This document shows positions 1 to 6,325 of a stretch of DNA of 6,325 nucleotides, in pieces. Each line of letters opens with the position of its first letter. The stretch's first letter is position 1. The translations under genes were made by a program, and so were the position numbers. The DNA comes from Nitrospinaceae bacterium. GTDB taxonomy: Bacteria; Nitrospinota; Nitrospinia; Nitrospinales; VA-1. The stretch is from NCBI GenBank assembly GCA_012961055.1, contig DUAA01000018.1:1957-8281 (forward strand), read 5' to 3'. The notes below the pieces were generated by a model. It ran no database searches. It had not been told where the DNA came from and saw nothing but the letters and a program-made list of their open reading frames with translations.

Positions 1-216
1 GATTGGTTTGAGATTCGATACTACAAGAATAGCCCGAAGGATAATCCCCTAGGCCCGGAGCGTACAAATCCTTCTGAACGCCGTGGAGGAGGCACTCAAA
101 AAATTTATAGAGGGGGGTCCTGGCGATCGGATGCAGACAGTCAACGACCTGCCTGGCGAAAAGGATTCGAAACAGATTATCGCCTCGAAGGCACCGGCTT
201 TCGTTGCGCGCTCTAA
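1..216 (+). CDS. SUMF1/formylglycine-generating-enzyme family protein, C-terminal fragment
   Basis: This frame is open from the left edge and ends at TAA 214-216, giving the last 71 residues of a protein that begins outside the window. It shows the C-terminal signature of the FGE-sulfatase (SUMF1/EgtB/PvdO) fold: DWF, then YYKNSP, NPLGPE, the hallmark RGGSW at about residues 38-42, a basic R-x-A-x-R stretch and a closing GFR three residues before the end. Family members are C-type-lectin-like enzymes that oxidise cysteine in sulfatases, or are iron-dependent enzymes or non-catalytic modules. True formylglycine-generating enzymes carry two catalytic cysteines between RGGSW and GFR. None is present here, and the only cysteine follows GFR, so sulfatase activation is unlikely. 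The function is therefore unknown. The gene converges on the synthetase at 341-1855. Confidence 0.85.
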   Translation, partial: DWFEIRYYKNSPKDNPLGPERTNPSERRGGGTQKIYRGGSWRSDADSQRPAWRKGFETDYRLEGTGFRCAL

Positions 217-303
217 CCGGCCAGCGGCAATAAGCAATGATTTTGTTTAGCGTATAAAGTTGTCTCAATTTGATGTGTTATTTTTCGTTTCTTTCCTATT
301 GGT

Positions 304-324
304 CTTCCCCTTGATAAGGGGGAG
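304..324 (+). terminator. possible intergenic hairpin between convergent genes
   Basis: The 124 bp between the two convergent stop codons contain an inverted repeat, CTTCCCCTT at 304-312 and AAGGGGGAG at 316-324. It forms a nine-pair stem with one T-G wobble and a 3-base loop. Read on the + strand it lies about 90 bases past the SUMF1-like stop. On the - strand it lies 17 bases past the synthetase stop, but the wobble becomes an A-C mismatch there. Neither strand has a T-run after the stem, so it is not a canonical intrinsic terminator. The placement suggests a transcript-end structure, but this is weak. Confidence 0.25.
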
Positions 325-340
325 GGAGCAAGCTATCTCA

Positions 341-1855
341 TTAAATATTTTTCAACTCAGATTTAAGGATTTTTCCGGTTGCAGTTTTTGGCAATGATTC
401 CATAAACTGAAACGTGTCAGGGACCATGAAGGCGGATAGTTTTTCCCGGCACAGTTTTTTGAGTTCCTGATCAGTAGCCTCGTTTCCTTCATGCAGAACC
501 ACGAAAACCTTCACTTTTTCTCCCACTCGTTCATCAGGAATGCCCACTGTCGCAACTTCAGCAATGGCGGGGTGACTCATCAAGACATTTTCAATCGCTA
601 AAGGCGACACATTTTCTCCTGCACGAATGATGAGGTCTTTTTTTCTGCCTGCTGAGATAAATAACCGATTGTTTTCATCCAAATGGCCCAGATCTCCAGT
701 TTTCAGCCAGCCATCTGAATTAATTGTTTCTTTAGTTTCATCGGGCTTGTTCCAATAACCTTTCATAATAGTTTCGCCCCGTACCCAAATTTCTCCCACT
801 TCTCCCTGTTTAACCGGGTTTCCAGTTTGGTCCACAATTTTCAATTCGACATTTGGCAGGACGGGTCCTACGGAGCCAGGTACACTCCCACCTTTCATTG
901 TGTTGACAGCGATCACAGGCGATGTTTCAGTTAAACCATAACCTTCGATGACGGTGATCCCTAATCCTTCTTCCACCTTTTTCAGTAATGCTTCGGGTAG
1001 GGAGGAGCCGCCGGAGATACAAAAGCGCAGAGTAGAAACGTCGTACCCGCCACGAGCATATAATTCCACGAGAAATGAATAAATGGTGGGGACTAGCGGC
1101 AGGATCGTGGCCTTATGTTGCGCGATAGATGCCAAAATACTTTTGGGCTGAAACTGTTTAAGCAATATGAGGCTGGCTCCCGAACGTAGTAATACCAAGG
1201 CCATGATATTACCAAACGAGTGAAACAGAGGTAAAGCAACTATCACCTTGTCTTCAGAGGTGAATCGCAGGTGTTCCAAAAAACCGGTACAGTTACTATC
1301 GAATTGGCTTTCATCCAGCATTACCCCTTTGGGTTTGGCTGTGGTTCCCGAAGTATAGAGGATGACATCGGGAATGGTTTCCTCTCTTTGATGTTTTTCT
1401 ACCGAGCCATTGCCACTATCTATGAACTTGTCCCACAGCAGGGTCCCTTCACCCACTTGACCGGAGTCAGCCGGGCCCACAAGAATTTTGTTGGAAAAGA
1501 ACTTGAAAAAGGGAGCCGCCTCCGGTTTAACAAAAGCGGAGTCAACCACAAGCGTATCAATTTCTGCATCTTGGGCAATATAAACTAGGTCTTCAGGTTT
1601 TAGCATGAAGTTGAAAGGGATTACAGGAACACCTTTCAGCAACGCGGCGAAAAAAGCAATGAGGTATTCTTTCTGATTCAGGCACAACAGACCAATTTTG
1701 CTTTTAGGGTTGAGTTTCAGTTTAGATAATGCGCTGGCGAAACGTTCGATTTGGGCAACGAAATCCCCATAGCTCAGGCAGGAATCGCCCTCAATTATCG
1801 CTGGATGAGAAGGGTTCTTTTCCGCATGTGTTTTCAGATACTGATAAAGGGCCAA
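341..1855 (-). CDS. AMP-dependent acyl-CoA synthetase (fatty acid CoA ligase family)
   Basis: This 504-residue cytoplasmic enzyme of the ANL adenylating superfamily would activate a carboxylic acid with ATP to an acyl-adenylate and transfer it to CoA. Motifs appear in the expected order: the phosphate-binding loop YTSGTTAKPKG (167-177), PLFHSFG (209-215), GYGLTETSP (305-313), TGDLG (386-390), the hinge region GRKKDLIIRAGENVSP (403-418), and the C-terminal PKTATGKILK with the adenylation lysine at 495. The length is normal for a bacterial medium/long-chain type ligase. The substrate cannot be read from the sequence; a fatty acid is the family default. In the phosphate loop the usual Gly after TSGTT is Ala. 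The start is TTG, because an in-frame TAA lies about ten codons upstream, the next Met is at residue 84, and GAGGA sits 8 bases before the TTG. A TGA-interrupted small frame ends one base upstream, suggesting translational coupling. Confidence 0.93.
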   Translation of the reverse strand: MALYQYLKTHAEKNPSHPAIIEGDSCLSYGDFVAQIERFASALSKLKLNPKSKIGLLCLNQKEYLIAFFAALLKGVPVIPFNFMLKPEDLVYIAQDAEIDTLVVDSAFVKPEAAPFFKFFSNKILVGPADSGQVGEGTLLWDKFIDSGNGSVEKHQREETIPDVILYTSGTTAKPKGVMLDESQFDSNCTGFLEHLRFTSEDKVIVALPLFHSFGNIMALVLLRSGASLILLKQFQPKSILASIAQHKATILPLVPTIYSFLVELYARGGYDVSTLRFCISGGSSLPEALLKKVEEGLGITVIEGYGLTETSPVIAVNTMKGGSVPGSVGPVLPNVELKIVDQTGNPVKQGEVGEIWVRGETIMKGYWNKPDETKETINSDGWLKTGDLGHLDENNRLFISAGRKKDLIIRAGENVSPLAIENVLMSHPAIAEVATVGIPDERVGEKVKVFVVLHEGNEATDQELKKLCREKLSAFMVPDTFQFMESLPKTATGKILKSELKNI

Positions 1856-1856
1856 T

Positions 1857-2000
1857 TTAAGAATCCTCGCAAGATTTAGATTTTAATTCAGTGACGATAT
1901 GTTGGGCTAATCCCTCAATTAATTTTATTCAAGCCTCCATATCTGGATTTAAAATCAGGTGTTCTTCGTTTTCTTTCGTCTTCCCATTTCTGTGAACCAT
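1857..2000 (-). pseudogene. small protein frame (47 residues) interrupted by one in-frame TGA
   Basis: On the - strand an ATG at 2000-1998 opens a frame that reads MVHRNGKTKENEEHLILNPD, then MEA, then TGA at 1931-1929. It continues in the same frame as IKLIEGLAQHIVTELK and SKSCEDS to TAA at 1859-1857. The two halves look like one small charged protein ending in an amphipathic helix, with the TGA where a Trp (TGG) would fit. The frame stops one base before the synthetase TTG, and its end contains that gene's ribosome binding site, as expected of a real upstream operon member. No strong ribosome binding site precedes the ATG; an AGGA lies about 17 bases upstream. The family is not recognised. 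It may be a pseudogene, a sequencing error, a recoded codon, or chance. Selenocysteine is unlikely because no convincing SECIS stem follows. Confidence 0.4.
1864..1868 (-). promoter_or_regulatory. Shine-Dalgarno site fixing a TTG start
   Basis: On the - strand GAGGA lies 8 bases before the TTG at 1855-1853. It is the only good ribosome binding site near the beginning of the synthetase, and no ATG is available for more than 80 codons, so it decides the TTG start. It falls within the last codons (TGC GAG GAT) of the small upstream frame, an arrangement typical of coupled genes. Confidence 0.7.
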
Positions 2001-2057
2001 CTCATGGTGAATCAATATTCCTAATCGTATTTCACTTTTAGACCGCTACACAGCTAA

Positions 2058-2084
2058 AGTATAGCAAATAATTATTGCTGTCAG
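2058..2084 (-). promoter_or_regulatory. candidate promoter for the small frame and acyl-CoA synthetase
   Basis: On the - strand CTGACA (2084-2079, five of six bases of the -35 consensus) is followed after 15 bases by TATACT (2063-2058, five of six of the -10 consensus). The spacer is 2 bases short of ideal. The -35 overlaps the methyltransferase stop codon. Transcription would begin near 2050 and run through the small frame into the synthetase. Read-through from the methyltransferase is also possible, since no clear terminator separates them. Confidence 0.35.
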
Positions 2085-2986
2085 CTTCTCTTGCTAGAGA
2101 GCCACCGGACGGAGAAGCCGTTGGGTAGGTTGAGTCCGGAGGACTGGTCAGGGATGAACATTTCTCCTGTCTCAAAAGTTCCTTTCTTATGTGACGGGAG
2201 GTAGGTTCGCATCATATTTTCTAGGGTCAGCGCGGAAAATCCTGGGGAATGGGTGGTGAGCAGTAAAAAAGCTGGGGAATCGCTGAGGATGTTCTGGCAG
2301 GCTTCCATGAACTCCGATAGTTTATTCTCGATATTCCATACTTCTCCCTTTGGCCCTCTACCGAATGAGGGGGGATCCATAATAATGGCGTCGTATCTTT
2401 TTCCACGCCGGTGCTCCCTTTGCATATATTTCATTGCGTCATCGACGATCCAGCGTACCGGACGGTCGCCCAGCCCGGAAATTTCCAAATTGTGCCTGGC
2501 CCAGTTAACGGAGCCCTTGGAGGCATCAACATGGGTCACATGGGCACCGCCATAGGCTGCAGCCAGAGTACTTGCACCCGTGTATCCAAAAACATTAAGT
2601 ACTTGTATTTTTGTGCCCTTAAGCTGTTTAAGCTGGTCTATAACCCACAGCCAGTTTGCCGCTTGTTCGGGGAAAATCCCGATATGACCGAAACCAGTGG
2701 GTTGGATTTTGAAGGTAAGTTGGTGGAACTTAATTTCCCATCCATTTTTTGGGAGTTGGGTGAACAATTTCCATTCTCCGCCTGTTTCCTTACCTTTAAA
2801 ATACTTGTATTCCCCTTCTGCTTTTTTCCATTCATCAGAGGAAAGGGATTTGGGCCAGATGGCCTGGGGTGCAGGACGGATGAAACGGTGTGGTCCGAAT
2901 TGTTCTAGCTTCTGAAAAGATCCGGTGTCCAGTAATTGGTAGTCGAACCGGTCTAGCGGATAATTTTGTGATGGCGATTGGCTCAT
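2081..2986 (-). CDS. class I SAM-dependent methyltransferase, RlmI/COG1092-like, lacking PUA domain
   Basis: This 301-residue cytoplasmic protein has a Rossmann-type methyltransferase core in its C-terminal two thirds. SAM-binding motif I is VLNVFGYTGAST (129-140), the acidic ribose-binding motif is HVDAS (152-156), motif III is VDDA (181-184), and motif IV is DPPSFGRGPKGEVW (204-217). The DPP-(S/K)-F arrangement and the FGYTGA loop match the COG1092 family, which includes the 23S rRNA methyltransferases RlmI and RlmK/L. The N-terminal PUA RNA-binding domain of RlmI is absent; instead there is about 110 residues with several aromatic and basic positions. Nucleic-acid methylation, probably of rRNA, is the best inference, but the substrate is unknown. 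The start is ATG 2986-2984, with no strong ribosome binding site. The gene is divergent from the efflux operon and ends with TGA. Confidence 0.85.
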   Translation of the reverse strand: MSQSPSQNYPLDRFDYQLLDTGSFQKLEQFGPHRFIRPAPQAIWPKSLSSDEWKKAEGEYKYFKGKETGGEWKLFTQLPKNGWEIKFHQLTFKIQPTGFGHIGIFPEQAANWLWVIDQLKQLKGTKIQVLNVFGYTGASTLAAAYGGAHVTHVDASKGSVNWARHNLEISGLGDRPVRWIVDDAMKYMQREHRRGKRYDAIIMDPPSFGRGPKGEVWNIENKLSEFMEACQNILSDSPAFLLLTTHSPGFSALTLENMMRTYLPSHKKGTFETGEMFIPDQSSGLNLPNGFSVRWLSSKRS

Positions 2987-2994
2987 GAATGTGT

Positions 2995-3026
2995 TTGAAA
3001 ACCCGTGTGGGGTAATATAGGATAAT
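2995..3026 (+). promoter_or_regulatory. candidate efflux-operon promoter with dyad in a 20-bp spacer
   Basis: In the 64-bp divergent region TTGAAA (2995-3000) resembles a -35 box. GATAAT (3021-3026) 20 bases later matches five of six -10 bases, and TAGGAT at 3018-3023 gives an alternative 17-base spacer. The spacer holds the inverted repeat ACCC-N5-GGGT (3001-3013). A long spacer containing a dyad is the layout of MerR-family-controlled promoters, but the arms are only 4 bp, so this is a hypothesis. A second, wider pair, TTTGAAA (2994-3000) and TTTCAAA (3029-3035), flanks the element. Confidence 0.35.
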
Positions 3027-3050
3027 TATTTCAAAGTCTTACTATAAAAA

Positions 3051-4430
3051 ATGCCCTGCTTGGAGGGGGATTATATCAGAATTTTGTTTGACAAATTAAA
3101 TCACTCTGTTGTTTCACTCTTCTTTTTGACACTTCTGTTGGTCTCATGCTCTTCCCCTGCGGAGACTACCAAGTCCAACAAAAAGAAAGATTTTGCCCTC
3201 CCTGTTCAGGTGGGAAAAGTTTTTTACATGGATATCACGGATGAAGTGCGAGCCGTGGGGAATATTCAGGCTGAACAAAGGGTGGTGATTAACTCTGAAG
3301 TCCGAGGGAAAGTTACCCAGATTGCGGTTGAAGAGGGCATGAAAGTGAAGGTCGGAGATTTGCTCGCCCAGATTGACCCGAGAGAATATGAACTGATTTA
3401 CGAAAGATTTCGAGCCGACCTGTCATCCATTCAAAATGAGTATAAGAAAGCTCAAGGAGGATTGCGTCCGGAAGATAAATTGAGATTGGAAGCAAAAATG
3501 CATGCTTCCGAAAGTACTTTAAATTTAGCCAAGATCGAATTAAATCGTACTCAAAACCTGGTAGCGGAAAAGGTTTTATCGCAGTCATCACTCGACTCTG
3601 CCAACGACAAGGTTCGCCAGGCTGATGAGTTATTGAAGGCCAGCCAGGCAGAACTGGCAGCTGGGATGAAAGCACGCAGCGAGGATATCGAAAAACTGGA
3701 ATCGGATATGCAGGTGATCCGAAAGCGGATTGCCGTGGCAGCGTTGAATCTTTCTAAAGTAAATATCAGAGCTCCTTTTGAAGGGTTCATTATTGCCAAG
3801 GAAATAGAGCAGGGTGCTTTTGCCGAAGCAGGAACCCCCATTGTGCGGATGATTGGTTCCTCCCGCTTGAAAGCCGTGCTAGAAATGCCTCAAAGTTATC
3901 GAAATAAACTGAATAGTTTGAAGGGAATACAGTTTCTGGCTAGGGAGTTGGGATTGAAGTTTGAGTACTCTGGAAACCTTACACGGTTAATCCGGGTGAT
4001 TCCTGATGCAAACATTTTTTCTGGCAATATCAAGGTGCAGATTGATTTGCCCGATCCCGACCCGGCTCTATTCCCAGGCTTGACTCTGGAAAGTACCCTG
4101 AGTTTTGGGGTACGCAAAAATGTGTTACATGTTCCGGCTGTATCCTTGGTTATTTCTGAGAAGGGGGCTGTTGTTTATGTCGTGAAAGATGGAAAAGCTC
4201 ATCTTGTCCCGGTCAAGGCATTTAAGGAGAGAGATGATTTTGTAGAGATTAAAGATTTTACTCACCAGTTAGGGATGAAAACGGACCTCATCCTACGGGG
4301 CTCCGGGGCCGTATTCCCCGGCGTGAAAGTATTTATTACGAACCTGAAACCTAAATCGAAACCTCCATTCAGTTCTGCTTTGAAAGACGGTAAGACTTCT
4401 AAAGATCCGACAAAGATCCCGAAAACCTAA
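3051..4430 (+). CDS. RND efflux periplasmic adaptor (membrane fusion protein), lipoprotein
   Basis: This 459-residue adaptor would link an inner-membrane RND pump to an outer-membrane channel. A hydrophobic segment (VVSLFFLTLLL, 20-30) leads to the lipobox LVSC with Cys33, so the mature protein is a lipid-anchored periplasmic protein. The order is typical of HlyD/AcrA: first lipoyl half with GKVTQIAVEEGMKVKVGD (86-103), a coiled-coil hairpin at about 113-232, second lipoyl half with IRAPFEGFI (239-247), then beta-barrel and membrane-proximal domains, and a Lys/Pro-rich tail from 432. R166, L170 and S177 fit the RxxxLxxxxxxS motif used for docking to TolC-type channels. An upstream in-frame TAA at 3045 limits the 5' end. 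ATG 3051 has no ribosome binding site and gives an acidic leader. GGAGGGGGA at 3062-3070 suggests the true start may be TTG 3084, which gives a normal 21-residue lipoprotein signal. The stop overlaps the next gene's ATG. Confidence 0.93.
   Translation: MPCLEGDYIRILFDKLNHSVVSLFFLTLLLVSCSSPAETTKSNKKKDFALPVQVGKVFYMDITDEVRAVGNIQAEQRVVINSEVRGKVTQIAVEEGMKVKVGDLLAQIDPREYELIYERFRADLSSIQNEYKKAQGGLRPEDKLRLEAKMHASESTLNLAKIELNRTQNLVAEKVLSQSSLDSANDKVRQADELLKASQAELAAGMKARSEDIEKLESDMQVIRKRIAVAALNLSKVNIRAPFEGFIIAKEIEQGAFAEAGTPIVRMIGSSRLKAVLEMPQSYRNKLNSLKGIQFLARELGLKFEYSGNLTRLIRVIPDANIFSGNIKVQIDLPDPDPALFPGLTLESTLSFGVRKNVLHVPAVSLVISEKGAVVYVVKDGKAHLVPVKAFKERDDFVEIKDFTHQLGMKTDLILRGSGAVFPGVKVFITNLKPKSKPPFSSALKDGKTSKDPTKIPKT
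3062..3070 (+). promoter_or_regulatory. purine-rich ribosome binding site inside the annotated adaptor start
   Basis: GGAGGGGGA is the only strong Shine-Dalgarno-like sequence near the adaptor gene, and it lies downstream of ATG 3051. It precedes TTG 3084 by 13 bases, or 17 counted from the GGAGG core, which is rather long. If used, translation begins MFDKLNHSVV and the lipobox cysteine becomes residue 22, a normal position for a lipoprotein signal. Confidence 0.4.
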
Positions 4431-6325
4431 TGAAACTTATTGACTATTCTATCCGCAACTATCACACCGTCATAGTTGTCATTGTTATGACTTTGGTGGT
4501 TGGTTTCTTATGTTTCCAGACTCTTCCTCGACAGTTGGCTCCTACGGTTGATAAACCTCAAATTGAAGTTAAAACCGAGTACCGAGGGCTTTCTCCCGCT
4601 GAGGTGGAACGCAACATCACACGTCGCTTGGAAGACCAACTTGAATCGGTGGAGGGCATGAAAAAAATGACTTCTACCAGTCAGCATGGATTGAGCACCG
4701 TTAATCTTGAATTTGAATGGGGAATCGACAAAAACCTAGCGATGCTTGATGTGAATAACAAGCTCCAGCAGGTAAAAGATCTTCCTGTTAATTCAGACAA
4801 GCCTACCTTGAGGTCCATTTCGAGTGATAACTCCAGCCCTATCATGTGGATTGTGTTCGACAAGCCAAATGAGAATATGCCCAACCTAGATCAGAATTAT
4901 ATGTACAAGGTGGGAGAAGATATCATTGTTCCTGGCCTCAGGCGTGTCAAGGGTATTGCCGATGTCTGGCATTTTGGGGGTGAGGACAGGGAGATGCGTG
5001 TAGAGTTCGATCCTTACAGTATGGCTCGGTTGCATGTGACTTATCAGGATGTGATCAACCAACTATCCGGTGAAAATCAGAACACCCGTGCAGGATTTCA
5101 TGATGAAGCCAATCGCTCCTATACCGTTAGAGCTATGGGCGAGTTTCTCAATCCTGACGATATCCTCGAGACAGTCATCAAACGAGATGGCGAAAAAACT
5201 ATCAAAGTGAAAGATTTTGCCACAGTAGTGGATGGCTATCAACGGACCGCATCGTTGGTTCGTATAAGTGGCAACTTGTCCAATGCTTTCGGGGTGATTC
5301 GCAAGGCAGGGGCAAATGTGGTGGAAACCTGCAACCTGGCTGCCAAAAAAGTTGAGGAACTGAATCAGGAGTTGTTGAATCGGGGGATCCCGATAAAAGT
5401 GAAAATTGTATACAAAGAAGTAGACTATATCGACGAGGCCATGCGGCTGGTGAAATCGAACCTGGCTTTTGGAGCCCTGTTGGCTGTGGGGGTGCTACTA
5501 TTATTTTTGGGATCCGTACGATCACTGTTAATTGTTGCCATCAGCATACCGGTTAGCCTGATTTCAGTATTCATCATATTGAAGCTTCTGGGAAGAAGCA
5601 TAAATATTATTTCTCTCGCGGGCATGGCTTTCGCGGTGGGTATGGTGGTTGATAACTCGATAGTGGTCCTGGAAAATATTTACCGTCATCTCACGATGAA
5701 AAAGGGTGTTTTCAAAGCTGCTTACGATGGAACTTTGGAAGTTTGGGGGGCAGTGCTTGCTTCGACACTGACGACTCTAGCGGTTTTTATTCCCATCGTA
5801 TTTATTCAGGAAGAGGCGGGGCAGATGTTCCGCGATATCGCTATCACTATTAGTGCAAGTATTGCCTTGTCGTTGCTAGTGTCTATCACTGTTATTCCAA
5901 CCTTGACCACGTTGCTGATTCGACTTAAACCAGGGGAGGAATACAAACCCGGATTTTTTCATCAGACTCTTTTTAAACCATTCGTGTTTTTGGGTGTGAA
6001 GATGGGTGATGGCTATTCTGTAATCATGAAATGGTTACTCTGCTACTCTCCCGTCAGTATAATTTTTAGAGTACTCATACTTGCAAGCGTCGGCTGGATG
6101 TTGTTGTACAGCGTCAAGACCCTACCAGAAAAAGATTACCTACCTTATGGAAACGTGGGTATGGTGTTTATGCTCATCGAACCGGTGGCCGGAACGCCCG
6201 TGGAAACAAATATGCGTTACATGGCCAAGTACGAAAAAAAAATTGTGGCCATGGAAGATGTTGATCGCAACTTTCTGGTTTTTTCATCTCGCTTCAATGG
6301 AGGCGGTGCCATTATAAAAAAGGAA
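4430..6325 (+). CDS. RND efflux transporter permease (AcrB/HAE type), N-terminal part
   Basis: The frame begins at ATG 4430-4432 and stays open for 632 codons to the window edge, about 60 percent of a usual 1000-1050-residue pump. It would be a proton-driven inner-membrane antiporter working with the adaptor encoded just upstream. TM1 lies at about 12-31 (VIVVIVMTLVVGFLCF), followed by LPRQLAP. The periplasmic porter loop runs to about 340. TM2-TM6 cover about 342-495 and TM7 about 543-565, followed by the second porter loop. TM4 carries GMVVDNSIVVLENIYR with Asp408, equivalent to AcrB D407; AcrB D408 is replaced by Asn409. The motif fits drug/hydrophobe exporters (HAE) rather than heavy-metal pumps. 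TM10, with the partner Lys, lies outside the window. No good ribosome binding site precedes the ATG, and the TAATG overlap implies translational coupling. The substrate is not predictable. Confidence 0.94.
   Translation, partial: MKLIDYSIRNYHTVIVVIVMTLVVGFLCFQTLPRQLAPTVDKPQIEVKTEYRGLSPAEVERNITRRLEDQLESVEGMKKMTSTSQHGLSTVNLEFEWGIDKNLAMLDVNNKLQQVKDLPVNSDKPTLRSISSDNSSPIMWIVFDKPNENMPNLDQNYMYKVGEDIIVPGLRRVKGIADVWHFGGEDREMRVEFDPYSMARLHVTYQDVINQLSGENQNTRAGFHDEANRSYTVRAMGEFLNPDDILETVIKRDGEKTIKVKDFATVVDGYQRTASLVRISGNLSNAFGVIRKAGANVVETCNLAAKKVEELNQELLNRGIPIKVKIVYKEVDYIDEAMRLVKSNLAFGALLAVGVLLLFLGSVRSLLIVAISIPVSLISVFIILKLLGRSINIISLAGMAFAVGMVVDNSIVVLENIYRHLTMKKGVFKAAYDGTLEVWGAVLASTLTTLAVFIPIVFIQEEAGQMFRDIAITISASIALSLLVSITVIPTLTTLLIRLKPGEEYKPGFFHQTLFKPFVFLGVKMGDGYSVIMKWLLCYSPVSIIFRVLILASVGWMLLYSVKTLPEKDYLPYGNVGMVFMLIEPVAGTPVETNMRYMAKYEKKIVAMEDVDRNFLVFSSRFNGGGAIIKKE

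Noticed and set aside
49..237. A - strand frame of 62 codons opposite the SUMF1-like end.
   Set aside because: It is antisense to a frame with clear family motifs (RGGSW, GFR), and its own translation shows no recognisable pattern.
1271..1588. A + strand frame of 105 codons inside the acyl-CoA synthetase.
   Set aside because: It is antisense to conserved catalytic-domain sequence and looks like a shadow of that gene.
1910..1931. Possible SECIS element after the in-frame TGA of the small frame (GGG-ATTAG-CCC).
   Set aside because: Only three strong pairs form, flanking pairs need a bulge, and the loop does not show the expected bacterial SECIS features, so selenocysteine insertion is not supported.
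2063..2079. Inverted repeat AGCAA-N7-TTGCT just after the methyltransferase stop, considered as a terminator.
   Set aside because: The stem is only 5 bp and AT-rich and no T-run follows on the - strand. It also overlaps a better promoter-like match.
2411..2908. A + strand frame of 165 codons opposite the methyltransferase.
   Set aside because: It is the complementary frame of a well-supported methyltransferase, and its Cys/Phe-rich translation is typical of antisense reading.
3313..4117. Three - strand frames of 73-120 codons opposite the adaptor gene.
   Set aside because: They lie entirely within the lipoyl, hairpin and barrel coding sequence and have no family features or ribosome binding sites of note.
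6081..6317. A + strand frame of 78 codons near the right edge.
   Set aside because: It is a different frame of the RND pump gene, whose own frame continues unbroken to the edge with recognisable TM7 and porter sequence.

Overview
The window looks like chromosomal DNA of a diderm (Gram-negative) bacterium of moderate GC. The evidence for a diderm is a lipoprotein periplasmic adaptor followed by an RND pump, a pair that needs an outer membrane. The phylum cannot be fixed from the sequence. A marine Nitrospinota- or deltaproteobacteria-like lineage is a low-confidence guess from gene style. There are no mobile elements, CRISPR arrays, rRNA or tRNA genes.

Left part (1-1859): the C-terminal end of a SUMF1/formylglycine-generating-enzyme-fold protein enters from the left on the + strand and stops at 216. 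Facing it on the - strand is a complete acyl-CoA synthetase (341-1855) that starts with TTG behind a good ribosome binding site. Just upstream of it (1857-2000, - strand) is a previously uncalled small reading frame. It would encode 47 residues, but one in-frame TGA interrupts it. Its stop codon lies one base from the synthetase start.

Middle (2081-3050): a - strand class I SAM-dependent methyltransferase of the RlmI/COG1092 type, without a PUA domain. A 64-bp divergent intergenic region separates it from the efflux genes and carries a promoter-like element with a dyad in a 20-bp spacer.

Right part (3051-6325): a two-gene + strand RND efflux operon. A lipoprotein membrane-fusion adaptor carries a TolC-docking motif. 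It overlaps by one base (TAATG) the start of an AcrB-type inner-membrane pump, which runs off the right edge after 632 codons. Together they would form the inner-membrane and periplasmic parts of a tripartite exporter. The outer-membrane channel and any dedicated regulator are not in the window.

Most of the content is ordinary. The points worth a second look are the TGA-interrupted small frame coupled to the synthetase, the dyad in the efflux promoter, the missing catalytic cysteines in the SUMF1-like C-terminus, and the Asp-to-Asn change in the pump's proton-relay motif.
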